64,000 nucleotides of DNA from Ulvibacterium sp965248315 (GTDB lineage: Bacteria > Bacteroidota > Bacteroidia > Flavobacteriales > Flavobacteriaceae). Of the stretch, positions 9,958 through 19,819 are shown in pieces. Positions within the stretch are counted from its first letter, which is position 1. Each line of letters opens with the position of its first letter. The notes beneath the pieces are model-generated. The model searched no databases. It was not told where the DNA came from and was given only the letters and a program-made list of their open reading frames with translations. The stretch covers positions 1,178,001-1,242,000 of the forward strand of contig NZ_CBDFIX010000002.1 in the NCBI RefSeq assembly GCF_965248315.1, given 5' to 3'. Position numbers and translations under genes: made by a program.

Positions 9958-12828
9958 ATGAAGGCTATTTTGGGTAGTTTGGACAAATCGATAAAGGGAG
10001 AAGTGCTGGTAGATGATTACTCTTTGGGCATGTACGCCACTGATGCCAGTATCTACCAAATAAAGCCCGTTGCGATAGTGCTGCCAAAGGATGCCGAAGA
10101 TGTAAAAAATGCCGTTGCCATTGCACAAAAGAATAAGATCAGTATACTTCCCAGAGGAGCTGGGACAAGCTTGGCCGGACAGACCGTAGGGGAATCCATG
10201 ATTTTGGACTTTTCCAAATACATGAACGCTCTTCTGGAAATAAATGAATCGGAAAAATGGGCACGGGTACAACCGGGCATGGTAAGGGATAACCTTAATG
10301 CGGAACTAAAGTCCTACGGATTGCATTTTGCACCGGATCCCGCTACGGGAAGCAGGGCAAACGTTGGGGGAATGGTCGGCAACAATTCCTCGGGCACCAA
10401 AAGTATTTTGTTTGGTAAGACCGTGGATCACGTTTTGGAGGCTACGGTAATGCTAGCGGATGGGACCATCTTACACCTAAAAAACTGCTCACCGGAAGGA
10501 TATGATGAAAAAGCGGCGAAAAACGATCGTGAAGGGGAAATCTATACCTCTTTCAAAAGATTGGTAGATGCCCATTCCAAAGAAATCAAGGAACGCTTTC
10601 CCAAGGTAATGCGAAGAGTGGGGGGATACAATTTAGACGAATTCGTATATACCGACCAATGGAACTTGAGCAAATTGATCTGCGGTAGCGAAGGCACTTT
10701 GGCAACCACCTTGGAGCTTAAACTTAACCTTGTAGACCTGCCCAAGTATAGATCGGTCTGTGTAGTGCATTTTGCGGAAATTTTGGAAGCCATATCCGCG
10801 GTGGAATCCATGTTGCCCTTTAGCCCTTCCGCCATTGAAATATTGGATAAAACGGTTATTGGCCTTAGTAGGGAGAACCTCACTACGAAGCATCATTGTC
10901 ACTTTTTAGATGGAAACCCAGAAGCTATATTGATTGTGGAATTCTATGGGGATACCTTGGAAGATGTCATGGACAGGCCCCGGCAAATGATAACACAATT
11001 AAAGACCAATGGATTCGGGTATGCCTATCCACTTTTCCCGGAAGGAGAGGCCTATGAAGATGTGTGGGTCATCCGTAAAAAAGGTTTGGGATTGATGTTG
11101 GGGCTAAAAGGAAACAAAAAGCCTCTGGCGTTTATCGAGGATGCTGGAATACCATCCCAACACTTACCGGAGTATATCGATAAGGTTTTAAAAATTTGTG
11201 AAAGGCACGATACCAAGGCGGCCATGTATGCACACGCCAGTGTTGGGGTAATCCATGTACGCCCCATATTGGATCTTAGATTGGAAGAGGATATCCGGAG
11301 GCTGAAAGCGATTACCGATGATACCTTTGAACTGGTGATGAAATACAAAGGTTCCTGGAGCGGTGAACATGGGGACGGTTTGGTAAGGAGCGCCTACAAC
11401 AAACGTTTTTTTGGTGAAACCCTATACGGAGCCTTTTTGGATATCAAAAGGCTATTCGACCCGGAGAATCTGATGAATCCAGGTAAAATTGTTGAGGCAC
11501 AGACCATAGAGCATAATTTGCGGTATGGGACGGCCTATCAAGACCAATCCGTAAAGACGGAATATCGATATCAAGTAGAGGGAGGTTTTGAGGCCTCGGT
11601 ACATATGTGCACCGGAGTTGGGGAATGCCGAAAAATATTGGGTGGAACCATGTGCCCAAGTTTTAAGGCCACAAGGGATGAAGAGCATTCAACAAGAGGT
11701 AGGGCCAATGCACTTCGCTTGGCGATGTCCAATCAATTTGGAAAAGAAGGTCTGGCCAGCCAACGTCTTCATGAGGTTATGGATCTTTGCCTTTCCTGTA
11801 AGGCCTGTAAATCCGAATGTCCCAGCAATGTGGATATGGCGAAGATGAAAAGCGATAGCCTACAAATGTATTATGATGAACATGGTATTTCGCTCAGGGA
11901 TAAGCTTATACGTGATTCTGCAAAGGCCGCAGCGAATATATCGGGGTGGAAGGCAAGTATGGTCAACCCCCTTCAAAAAACAGGGCTTTTCCGATTCATT
12001 TTAGAACGAACCGCAAAATTTGATAAGCGAAGGAAACTACCTGATTTTGCAGAACTACCCTTTTACAAATGGTTTGCGAAAAACGCTCATAAAACCAACA
12101 AGGGCGATAAAAAAGTGGTACTTTTTGCAGACACCTATTTGAATTATCATGAACCACAAGTAGGGATCTCCGCCCTTAAACTTTTGAATTCCTGTGGATA
12201 TGAGGTTATCTTGGCCCATGTGGGTTGTTGCCAACGACCTAAAATCTCCCATGGTTTTTTACGGGATGCCAAAAGGAAAGGAGAACAAACAATAGACAGA
12301 TTAAAAACGTTCCTAGATAAAGGATTAAAGGTGGTGGTTTGTGAACCTAGCTGTGCTTCAGCGCTAAACGATGACCTGCCGGATATGATTGCCAACACGG
12401 ATACAGCGGAACAGTTGAAAAAAGGCATAATGATGATCGATGTATTCTTGAACGATGAATTGGAAAAGGGCCGTTTGAATGTACGTTTTGAACCCATATC
12501 CGAAGCTATGGCAATTCATGGACATTGCCATCAAAAAGCATTATACGGTACCAATGCTATGAAAAACTTGGTAAGGGATTCGGCAAAGGAGATTCGGGAA
12601 ATACCATCAGGTTGTTGTGGTATGGCCGGTTCTTTTGGCTATGAGAAAGAACATTATGACCTTTCCCAAAAAATTGGGAACGAAGTCCTGTTTCCAGAAG
12701 TAAAAAAGCTACAAAAAGACCACGAAATTGTGGCCTGCGGATTTAGTTGCCGTCACCAGATACACCATTTTACGGAGGCAAAGCCCAAACATTTTGTAGA
12801 GGCCATACGGGCCGTGAAAAATAATTGA
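9958..12828 (+). CDS. FAD/4Fe-4S D-2-hydroxyacid dehydrogenase
   Basis: A 956-residue fusion of a GlcD-like FAD (PCMH/vanillyl-alcohol-oxidase type) half and a GlcF-like Fe-S half. The FAD loop PRGAGTSLAGQ and GNNSSGTKS lie in the first 160 residues. Two cysteine clusters (CTGVGECRK...CPS and CLSCKACKSECP) follow at about 540-630. CCG-type motifs (VGCCQRP, EPSCAS, HGHCHQK, SGCCGMAG) are near the C-terminus. Such proteins oxidise D-lactate or glycolate and pass electrons to quinone or cytochrome. The aminotransferase next door makes glycolate a serious candidate. The full-length fusion is normal for this family. Confidence 0.88.
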   Translation: MKAILGSLDKSIKGEVLVDDYSLGMYATDASIYQIKPVAIVLPKDAEDVKNAVAIAQKNKISILPRGAGTSLAGQTVGESMILDFSKYMNALLEINESEKWARVQPGMVRDNLNAELKSYGLHFAPDPATGSRANVGGMVGNNSSGTKSILFGKTVDHVLEATVMLADGTILHLKNCSPEGYDEKAAKNDREGEIYTSFKRLVDAHSKEIKERFPKVMRRVGGYNLDEFVYTDQWNLSKLICGSEGTLATTLELKLNLVDLPKYRSVCVVHFAEILEAISAVESMLPFSPSAIEILDKTVIGLSRENLTTKHHCHFLDGNPEAILIVEFYGDTLEDVMDRPRQMITQLKTNGFGYAYPLFPEGEAYEDVWVIRKKGLGLMLGLKGNKKPLAFIEDAGIPSQHLPEYIDKVLKICERHDTKAAMYAHASVGVIHVRPILDLRLEEDIRRLKAITDDTFELVMKYKGSWSGEHGDGLVRSAYNKRFFGETLYGAFLDIKRLFDPENLMNPGKIVEAQTIEHNLRYGTAYQDQSVKTEYRYQVEGGFEASVHMCTGVGECRKILGGTMCPSFKATRDEEHSTRGRANALRLAMSNQFGKEGLASQRLHEVMDLCLSCKACKSECPSNVDMAKMKSDSLQMYYDEHGISLRDKLIRDSAKAAANISGWKASMVNPLQKTGLFRFILERTAKFDKRRKLPDFAELPFYKWFAKNAHKTNKGDKKVVLFADTYLNYHEPQVGISALKLLNSCGYEVILAHVGCCQRPKISHGFLRDAKRKGEQTIDRLKTFLDKGLKVVVCEPSCASALNDDLPDMIANTDTAEQLKKGIMMIDVFLNDELEKGRLNVRFEPISEAMAIHGHCHQKALYGTNAMKNLVRDSAKEIREIPSGCCGMAGSFGYEKEHYDLSQKIGNEVLFPEVKKLQKDHEIVACGFSCRHQIHHFTEAKPKHFVEAIRAVKNN

Positions 12829-12880
12829 TATATTTCAGAACACGTTATAAACCATCCTTAGAAAAACGAAAATTATCACA

Positions 12881-13996
12881 ATGGGAAAAATCGATGAAAT
12901 GAAAACGAGTACAAGGGTACTCATGGGGCCAGGGCCAAGTGATGTACATTCAAGGGTATTGAGGGCCATGGCCACACCACTGGTAGGGCATCTTGATCCC
13001 GAATTTTTGAAAGTGATGGACGACATTAAGTCTATGACCCAAGAAACCTTACAAACCAAAAATCCGTTGACCTTTGTAGTCTCCGCTCCTGGAAGTGCGG
13101 GCATGGAAACCTGCTTGGTTAATCTATTGGAGCCCGGTGATGAAGCGGTAATTTGTATACATGGAGTTTTTGGGAACCGGATGGCCGATATTGCTGAGCG
13201 CTGTGGGGCAAAAGTTATTAAAGTAGAGGCGGACTGGGGAAAACCAATTCAAATTGAGGACGTAAAAATTGCATTGGAGAGCTGCAACCCAAAATTATTG
13301 GCTATTGTACATGCCGAGACATCAACAGGTGTTTTACAACCTTTGGAGGAAATTAGCAGGTTGACGAAAGCGGCCGGAGCTTTATTCGTTGTAGATGCGG
13401 TGACCTCGTATTGTGGTGCGGAGTTGAAAGTGGATGAATGGGGTATCGATGCCCTATACTCGGGAAGCCAAAAATGCTTGAGCGCTCCTCCTGGATTATC
13501 CCCGGTTACCTTTAGCCAAATGGCGATAGATGTATTGGACAAACGAAAGACCAAAGTACAAAGCTGGTTTTTGGACTTGTCCTTGGTTAAAAATTACTGG
13601 GCCGGGGCCAAGAGAGCGTACCACCATACGGCTCCCATATCGTCCATGTATGCCATGCGCGAGGCCTTACGTATTGTTCTTGAGGAAGGTTTGGAAAACC
13701 GCTTTGCACGTCATCAAAGAAACCATGAGCTATTAAGGGATGGACTAGAAGGTATGGGTTTTGAATTTCTGGTAGAAGAGCAATACCGTCTACCCATGTT
13801 GAACGCTGTGCGTATTCCTGAAGGGATAGATGATTCAACGGTAAGGAGCAGATTGTTGGAGGAATACAATATTGAAATAGGAGGAGGTCTTGGTCCCTTT
13901 GCAGGGAAAATATGGCGGATAGGTCTAATGGGTGAAAGCTCCGATGCCAACCATGTGAATATGTTATTGGCCGCATTGAAGAATATCATTCTATAG
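12881..13996 (+). CDS. Alanine/serine-glyoxylate-type aminotransferase (class V)
   Basis: A 371-residue fold-type I PLP enzyme of class V. It has the MGPGPSDVH entrance motif, ETSTG, VVDAVTS (PLP-ring aspartate) and SGSQKCL with the Schiff-base Lys198. The family moves an amino group from alanine or serine to glyoxylate, giving glycine. Following a 2-hydroxyacid permease and dehydrogenase, it fits removal of glyoxylate made from glycolate. An alternative start is the ATG at 12899. No export signal. Confidence 0.85.
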   Translation: MGKIDEMKTSTRVLMGPGPSDVHSRVLRAMATPLVGHLDPEFLKVMDDIKSMTQETLQTKNPLTFVVSAPGSAGMETCLVNLLEPGDEAVICIHGVFGNRMADIAERCGAKVIKVEADWGKPIQIEDVKIALESCNPKLLAIVHAETSTGVLQPLEEISRLTKAAGALFVVDAVTSYCGAELKVDEWGIDALYSGSQKCLSAPPGLSPVTFSQMAIDVLDKRKTKVQSWFLDLSLVKNYWAGAKRAYHHTAPISSMYAMREALRIVLEEGLENRFARHQRNHELLRDGLEGMGFEFLVEEQYRLPMLNAVRIPEGIDDSTVRSRLLEEYNIEIGGGLGPFAGKIWRIGLMGESSDANHVNMLLAALKNIIL

Positions 13997-14251
13997 GAAC
14001 TTGATTTTTCCCCCACAAACTATAACAAAGACATTGGGAGCAAGAAGGTATGGTGACATTTCAAAGGACCAGTTTCGTCAGTATGCCTTGGATTAATAAG
14101 AGGGATTAACCCCATGTAACGGTCAATTTACAAGGGGACATCACATGCTCTTCTTAATGAATTCCCGTGCCAAGTTCGTTTTACAAAATGGTAATACTGT
14201 CAATTTGAAAGCCAATGAAATTAAATACTGAAAACCAACTAGAATAAACTT

Positions 14252-15877
14252 ATGAAAGGATTGGATACATTGGATTGGGTCGTTATTACCGGCTATTTTA
14301 TGGTCTTGCTAGGAGTGGCTTGGTGGGTCATAATGCAGAAGCAAAAGAACACCGAGGATTATTTTTTAGCCGGTCGAAACATCGGTTGGTTTATGGTAGG
14401 CGCCTCCATTTTCGCCTCCAACATAGGTTCCGAGCATGTGGTGGGTCTTGCAGGTAATGGGGCAGGAGATAAGATGCCATTATTAATTTATGAACTCCAC
14501 GCTTGGCTAGTATTGATGTTAGGGTGGGTATTTCTTCCATTCTATGCCAGGAGCGGGGTCTTTACCATGCCGGAGTTCCTGGAAAAAAGATTTGATGCAC
14601 GCTCCAGATGGGTGCTGTCCGTAGTTTCGTTGATCGCTTACATTTTGACCAAGGTCTCCGTAACCATCTATGCCGGTGGGGTAGTGGTCTCCGCTTTATT
14701 GGGAATCCCCTTTTGGATAGGCGCTGTGGCCACCGTGGTGCTTACAGGTCTCTATACCGTTTTGGGCGGCATGCGAGCCGTAGTATATACCGAAACCATT
14801 CAGGCTATCGTACTGGTATTAGGTGCCGGAATTCTAACTTTCTTGGGTTTGGATGCTGTTGGCGGATGGGGCGAACTCAAAGAAACCGTTGGTGCCGATT
14901 ACTTCAATATGTGGCGACCCAATTCTGACCCCGATTATCCTTGGCTGCCCCTTTTTATTACAAGTACCGTAGTTGGGATTTGGTATTGGTGTACTGATCA
15001 GGTCATAGTACAACGTGTATTGACCGCCAAGAATATCAAGGAAGGTCGCAGGGGGAGTATTTTTGGTGCTTTGTTAAAGCTGATGCCGGTATTCCTATTC
15101 TTGATTCCCGGCGTTATTGCCTTGGGTTTAAAAATGCAAGGGAGATTGGATTGGGACAGTCCGGATGAAGCCTTTCCTGTATTAATGAGTAATCTAATGC
15201 CATCAGGGTTAAGAGGTCTTGTGGCAGCAGGGTTGCTGGCCGCCCTTATGAGCTCCTTGGCCTCTGTTTTTAATTCTTGTTCCACTTTATTCACCCTGGA
15301 CATTTACAAAAAACTGAAACCGGAGAAACCAGAGGAAGAATTGGTAAAGACAGGACGTATAGCCACTTTTTTTGTGGTCGGATTGGGCTTGTTATGGATT
15401 CCTATTATTACTACACTGTCAGATGGATTGTACGAATACCTTCAAAATGTACAGGCCTATATATCACCTCCAATTGCAGCAGTGTTTTTACTGGGAATCT
15501 TTTACAAGCGGATTAATGCCAATGGGGCCATAGCCACACTCATCGGAGGATTCATCATCGGTTTTTCAAAATTGACCTTGGAAATCTTAAAATCGAGTTT
15601 TGCCGAAGGTAGTTTCCTTTTTACAATCGCGGATATCAATTGGCTTGTGTTTGGAGCCTATTTCTTTGCTTTGTGTATTGCCATAGCTATTGGTGTTAGT
15701 ATGTTCTATCCTGCCCCATCCCAAAAACAATTAGCGGGACTGACCTTTGGTACGGTGACGAGCCAACAAAAAGCTGAGAATAAGAACAGCTATACGGTTT
15801 GGGATATTATCGCATCTGTAGGTGTGGTATTGATCGTTATATATATTATGGTTTCCTTCAGTGCACTGAGTCTTTAA
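14252..15877 (+). CDS. SSS-family sodium/sugar cotransporter
   Basis: A 541-residue SGLT-type member of the SSS family with about 14 membrane segments. It has the DYFLAGR loop, the SNIGSEHVVGLAGNG helix and GVFTMPEFLEKRFD, all typical of sodium/glucose cotransporters. It lies alone between the aminotransferase (255-bp gap) and the SusC gene (811-bp gap), so it may import the monosaccharide released from the glycan handled by the SusCD system. Substrate is inferred only. Confidence 0.88.
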   Translation: MKGLDTLDWVVITGYFMVLLGVAWWVIMQKQKNTEDYFLAGRNIGWFMVGASIFASNIGSEHVVGLAGNGAGDKMPLLIYELHAWLVLMLGWVFLPFYARSGVFTMPEFLEKRFDARSRWVLSVVSLIAYILTKVSVTIYAGGVVVSALLGIPFWIGAVATVVLTGLYTVLGGMRAVVYTETIQAIVLVLGAGILTFLGLDAVGGWGELKETVGADYFNMWRPNSDPDYPWLPLFITSTVVGIWYWCTDQVIVQRVLTAKNIKEGRRGSIFGALLKLMPVFLFLIPGVIALGLKMQGRLDWDSPDEAFPVLMSNLMPSGLRGLVAAGLLAALMSSLASVFNSCSTLFTLDIYKKLKPEKPEEELVKTGRIATFFVVGLGLLWIPIITTLSDGLYEYLQNVQAYISPPIAAVFLLGIFYKRINANGAIATLIGGFIIGFSKLTLEILKSSFAEGSFLFTIADINWLVFGAYFFALCIAIAIGVSMFYPAPSQKQLAGLTFGTVTSQQKAENKNSYTVWDIIASVGVVLIVIYIMVSFSALSL

Positions 15878-16688
15878 GATGGGAAAAATTAAGGATGCCA
15901 GATGTAGGCAAAAATAAAATTTGATGGGTTATGGGAATCCAACATCCGTAAAGTTCGGAGGCACTGAAGATAGCAACTGGTTATTGCAAAGAAATGACCA
16001 AAAGTTTCAATAAGGATAACAAAATTCCGTAACCATAATTTTCAACCCCATTATTAAGACCGCATCGGAATAAATGATTTATATGAGGAGGTGCCTATCA
16101 CAATTGTTTAAGTCAAAATATAAGTGTGGAGTCCGTGCAAAATTTTGCGTAGCTCATGAATATCGAATTTCTTCTGATTGTTGAGAAAACGGATTTATAT
16201 AGTTCCAAGTAAGAGTTGAGGTGGAATGATGCAACCTTTAGATAACCTGCCCGAAGTTTGTCCACCCTGAGATTGTCTACTTTACCCTCAATTTCTTTGG
16301 GATTCGGCTTTTTGAGGACTCCTTAGAATCATTAATCGGCAAAATGTATTCGTGTATACTTTCCCAATGTTTCGGAGATTATTTGTAGATAAAAGTGCAA
16401 TTATATGAAGATGGGATGAAATAAAATCATGAAAATTTTTCTGACCTTGGAAATGACCTAAAACATGAAACTATTCCTTAAAATAGCATATTTATAAAAA
16501 AGCAAACTTCTTTTGATGGATATTTTAATAAAACAGATCTGTAATTTTATGATTCGCAATTGACAAAATACAAGAAATCAAAAATCCCTTTTTACTATAA
16601 TTTTATAAATCGGGAGAACTTGATTCCTGATTAGTATTAGGTTTGGTAGAATAGAATACGTTTTAATTAACCCAACAACTCAACTATT
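15878..16688. other. 811-bp gene-free region upstream of susC
   Basis: AT-rich stretch with no convincing gene. A perfect 12-base palindrome, GCAAAATTTTGC, lies at 16137-16148. The last 150 bases before susC are especially AT-rich and should hold its promoter and a long leader. No recognisable regulator gene (hybrid two-component, SusR or anti-sigma/ECF pair) is present. A minus-strand frame at about 16120-16325 is open for roughly 60 codons but has no proper start and no family resemblance. Confidence 0.5.
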
Positions 16689-19600
16689 ATGACGCAAAAA
16701 CACAAGAAACATTTTTTATGGCCACAGGCGAGAAATCATGATTTTCTCAAATCGTGGCTCTTATCCCTACTGCTTTTTCTGGGCCTTCAGGTGGCTTTGG
16801 CCAGTGAGGCGGAAAATTTGGACAATCCCAAAACTGCAGTATTTCAATCTTCGGTAACCGGTACGGTGACCGATGATACCGGAGCACCACTACCTGGTGC
16901 AAGTATTGTAGAAAAAGGTACCACCAATGGTACCCAAACCGATTTTGACGGTAACTATACCATAAATGTGGATAGCGGTGCTACTTTGGTTATAAGTTAC
17001 ATAGGTTATGCTGCTCAGGAAATACCTGTCAATGGACAGGCAACAATAAATGTAACGCTTCAGGAAGATGCCAGCCAATTGGATGAAGTGGTACTGGTAG
17101 GATACGGTACCCAAAGCAGGGCGGCCGTAACCAATGCCATTTCCTCCGTAACCAATGAGGATCTGGTGGAAACTCCGGCAATTGGTGTGGAACAAGCCCT
17201 ACAAGGAAGGGCAGCAGGGGTACAGGTAACCAATAGAGGTACTCCTGGAGCCGCACCTTTGGTAACAATTCGGGGATTGGGAACTTTTGGAAACAATCAG
17301 CCTTTGTTTATCGTGGATGGAGTACCTACCGGTAACCTGAATAATATACCTGCAGAGGCTATTGAATCAGTGGATATCCTAAAAGATGCCTCCAGTGCCG
17401 CCATTTATGGATCTAGGGCATCCAATGGGGTGGTTTTGATCAAGACCAAGGGAGGTAAAAAGGGAAGGACTAGTTTTAGGGCCAGCACATATGCAGGTCT
17501 TTCCACGATTCCCAAAACCTTGGATGTACTAAATGCCGATCAGTACCGACAATATGCGTCGGAAGCTTATGACGCGGATCCAGTGGTACCAGGGAACCAA
17601 ATTTATCCTGGATTGCAGCCTGGCAATTTTGATCCAGCGGTAAGTACCAATTATCAAGACGAAATCCTTAGGACTGGGCTATGGCAAAATTATGATATTG
17701 AAGCTTCCGGAGGTAGCGAAAATGCTACTTACAGTGTTCGTTTAGGGTATTTGAATCAAGAAGGAGCCTTGATAGAATCCCGATTTGATAGGTATTCCGT
17801 GGGTCTTAACACCACTATAGACTTGAGCGATAAGATTACGATGGGCCAGACTTTGAACTTAGGGATATCCAGGACCTTTGGGGGTGACGGGGGCACTATC
17901 TTGGGCAATGCCACTCGTTTTGATCCCACCCGACCTGTTTTTGACGAGGAGACCAATTTCTATTCGGAAATTACCACTTCCTTCAACGGTCAGGATATTG
18001 AAAACCCGGTACGGCTTAGGGAAAATGGAGAATTCTTGACCACGCAGACGAGTTTAGTCGGATCGGTTTTTGGTAGTTATGAAATCATTCCAGGTTTAAC
18101 TTATAAATTGACCATTGGGCTGGACCATTCCTTTACCAATCAGGACAATTTTGAACCTTCCATTCCTACGGGCTCAAGAACACGCCTGTTTTCAGAGACC
18201 CGGGATAACAGGAGGAGAAATCTGAGCACGGTGGTGACCAATACACTTAACTACAATACGACTATTAACGACAAACACAATTTGGATGTCTTGGCGGGTT
18301 ATGAGCGCAACCGAACGGTCTTTGATCGGATCGATGCCTTTACCATCAACCCTTTGACGGATAATGTACAGAACCTTAATCCCAATGAGGTAGAGAACTT
18401 GACCAGTTCCGAGAATGAGAATAATCTACACTCCGTATTTGGAAGGATTGGTTATGATTTTGATCGTACCTTCTTTTTAAGCGGTACCTTAAGGGCGGAC
18501 GGATCTTCAAGATTTGCGCCAGGCAACCAATGGGGTTATTTCCCCTCAGTATCTGGAGCGGTCAATTTGGCGAACCTCCCTTTCCTACAGAATAGTGAGG
18601 ACCTATCAAGCTTGAAATTGAGAGCGAGTTGGGGAATTACCGGGAACAATAACATTGGAAATTATCAGTTTCAGACGGGACTGTTGACCGATTTTAACTA
18701 CGTTATTGATGGTGCCTTGGTCAGTGGTACACGGCCGGCCAGAATACCTAATGAACAATTGCAATGGGAGGAACTGACCTCTTTGAATATAGGTGCGGAT
18801 TTGGCCTTTTTCAATAACGCCTTGACTATATCTGGAGAGTATTTCAAAAATGAAAGTGATGGGCTTCTGGTTGATGTTCCTTTGCCATCCTCTTTGGGTG
18901 CAACCACTGCCAACCAGACCCGGAATGTAGGTGGTACCGAACTGACAGGTCTGGAATTCACAGTAGGTTATAAGGATTTTGAAGGAGACTTCACTTGGGG
19001 AGCCAACTTTAACATGTTTGCCACCCTCAACCAAGAGGTAACTTCATTAGGTAGTGTAGATGCTATTTTTTCTGGAAGTTGGTTTCAACAGTTACACACA
19101 AGACTTTTGGTAGGAGAGGCACCCTTCCACTTTTTTGGATTGCGAACCGATGGCATTTTCCAAAACCAGGCTGAAGTAGATGCGCATGCTACTCAAAACA
19201 ATGCCGAACCGGGGAATGTCCGATACGTGGATACCAACAATGATGGAGCCATTAATGCCGATGACAGGGTGGTTATCGGTAATCCCAATCCGGATTTCCA
19301 ATTGGGGGCCGATTTCAATTTTAAATATAAAAACTTGGATTTCTCAGTTTTCCTAGTTGGGGAATATGGTAGGGATATTTATAATGGTTTCCGACTTACT
19401 TTGGAACAACAGGCCAGATTATTTAATATGAGTACTGTGGTCTTAGATCGTTGGTCGCCGACCAACCCTTCCCAGACCATCCCTAAAGCTACCCCTGGAT
19501 TTACAGGGAATGAACAGGTTTCCGATCGTTTTATCGAGGATGGATCATTTACACGAGTGCGAAGTATGACGCTGGGGTATACTATTCCTAGCAGAGTTTT

Positions 19601-19805
19601 GGGCAACTTTGCCAATGGATCCATAAGCAGTTTACGGTTTTACGTAAGTGGTCAAAATTTAATTACTTTCACTGACTATTCGGGTTATGACCCAGAAATT
19701 GTACCAGTTTTAGATAATGGCACTGATATTAACACCATCGGATTGGACCAGGGCCGTTTCCCACAGGCGAGGACCGTTTTGGCAGGATTACAGATAGAAT
19801 TTTAA
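16689..19805 (+). CDS. susC: SusC/RagA-type TonB-dependent outer-membrane transporter
   Basis: A 1038-residue outer-membrane importer. An export signal ends near residue 40. A carboxypeptidase-regulatory-like domain covers about 55-135 (VTGTVTDDTGAPLPGASI). The SusC hallmark plug follows (DEVVLVGYG, RGLGTFGNNQPLFIVDGV, SVDILKDASSAAIYGSRASNGV), then the beta-barrel ending in LQIEF. There is no N-terminal STN signalling domain, so it is not an anti-sigma-coupled type. It pairs with SusD 14 bp downstream to bind and import an oligosaccharide. The substrate is not evident. Confidence 0.95.
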   Translation: MTQKHKKHFLWPQARNHDFLKSWLLSLLLFLGLQVALASEAENLDNPKTAVFQSSVTGTVTDDTGAPLPGASIVEKGTTNGTQTDFDGNYTINVDSGATLVISYIGYAAQEIPVNGQATINVTLQEDASQLDEVVLVGYGTQSRAAVTNAISSVTNEDLVETPAIGVEQALQGRAAGVQVTNRGTPGAAPLVTIRGLGTFGNNQPLFIVDGVPTGNLNNIPAEAIESVDILKDASSAAIYGSRASNGVVLIKTKGGKKGRTSFRASTYAGLSTIPKTLDVLNADQYRQYASEAYDADPVVPGNQIYPGLQPGNFDPAVSTNYQDEILRTGLWQNYDIEASGGSENATYSVRLGYLNQEGALIESRFDRYSVGLNTTIDLSDKITMGQTLNLGISRTFGGDGGTILGNATRFDPTRPVFDEETNFYSEITTSFNGQDIENPVRLRENGEFLTTQTSLVGSVFGSYEIIPGLTYKLTIGLDHSFTNQDNFEPSIPTGSRTRLFSETRDNRRRNLSTVVTNTLNYNTTINDKHNLDVLAGYERNRTVFDRIDAFTINPLTDNVQNLNPNEVENLTSSENENNLHSVFGRIGYDFDRTFFLSGTLRADGSSRFAPGNQWGYFPSVSGAVNLANLPFLQNSEDLSSLKLRASWGITGNNNIGNYQFQTGLLTDFNYVIDGALVSGTRPARIPNEQLQWEELTSLNIGADLAFFNNALTISGEYFKNESDGLLVDVPLPSSLGATTANQTRNVGGTELTGLEFTVGYKDFEGDFTWGANFNMFATLNQEVTSLGSVDAIFSGSWFQQLHTRLLVGEAPFHFFGLRTDGIFQNQAEVDAHATQNNAEPGNVRYVDTNNDGAINADDRVVIGNPNPDFQLGADFNFKYKNLDFSVFLVGEYGRDIYNGFRLTLEQQARLFNMSTVVLDRWSPTNPSQTIPKATPGFTGNEQVSDRFIEDGSFTRVRSMTLGYTIPSRVLGNFANGSISSLRFYVSGQNLITFTDYSGYDPEIVPVLDNGTDINTIGLDQGRFPQARTVLAGLQIEF

Positions 19806-19819
19806 AAAAAAAATTAGAG

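Noticed and set aside
16120..16325. Minus-strand frame open for about 60 codons, possible gene remnant
   Set aside because: No start codon at its beginning and no similarity that I could name.
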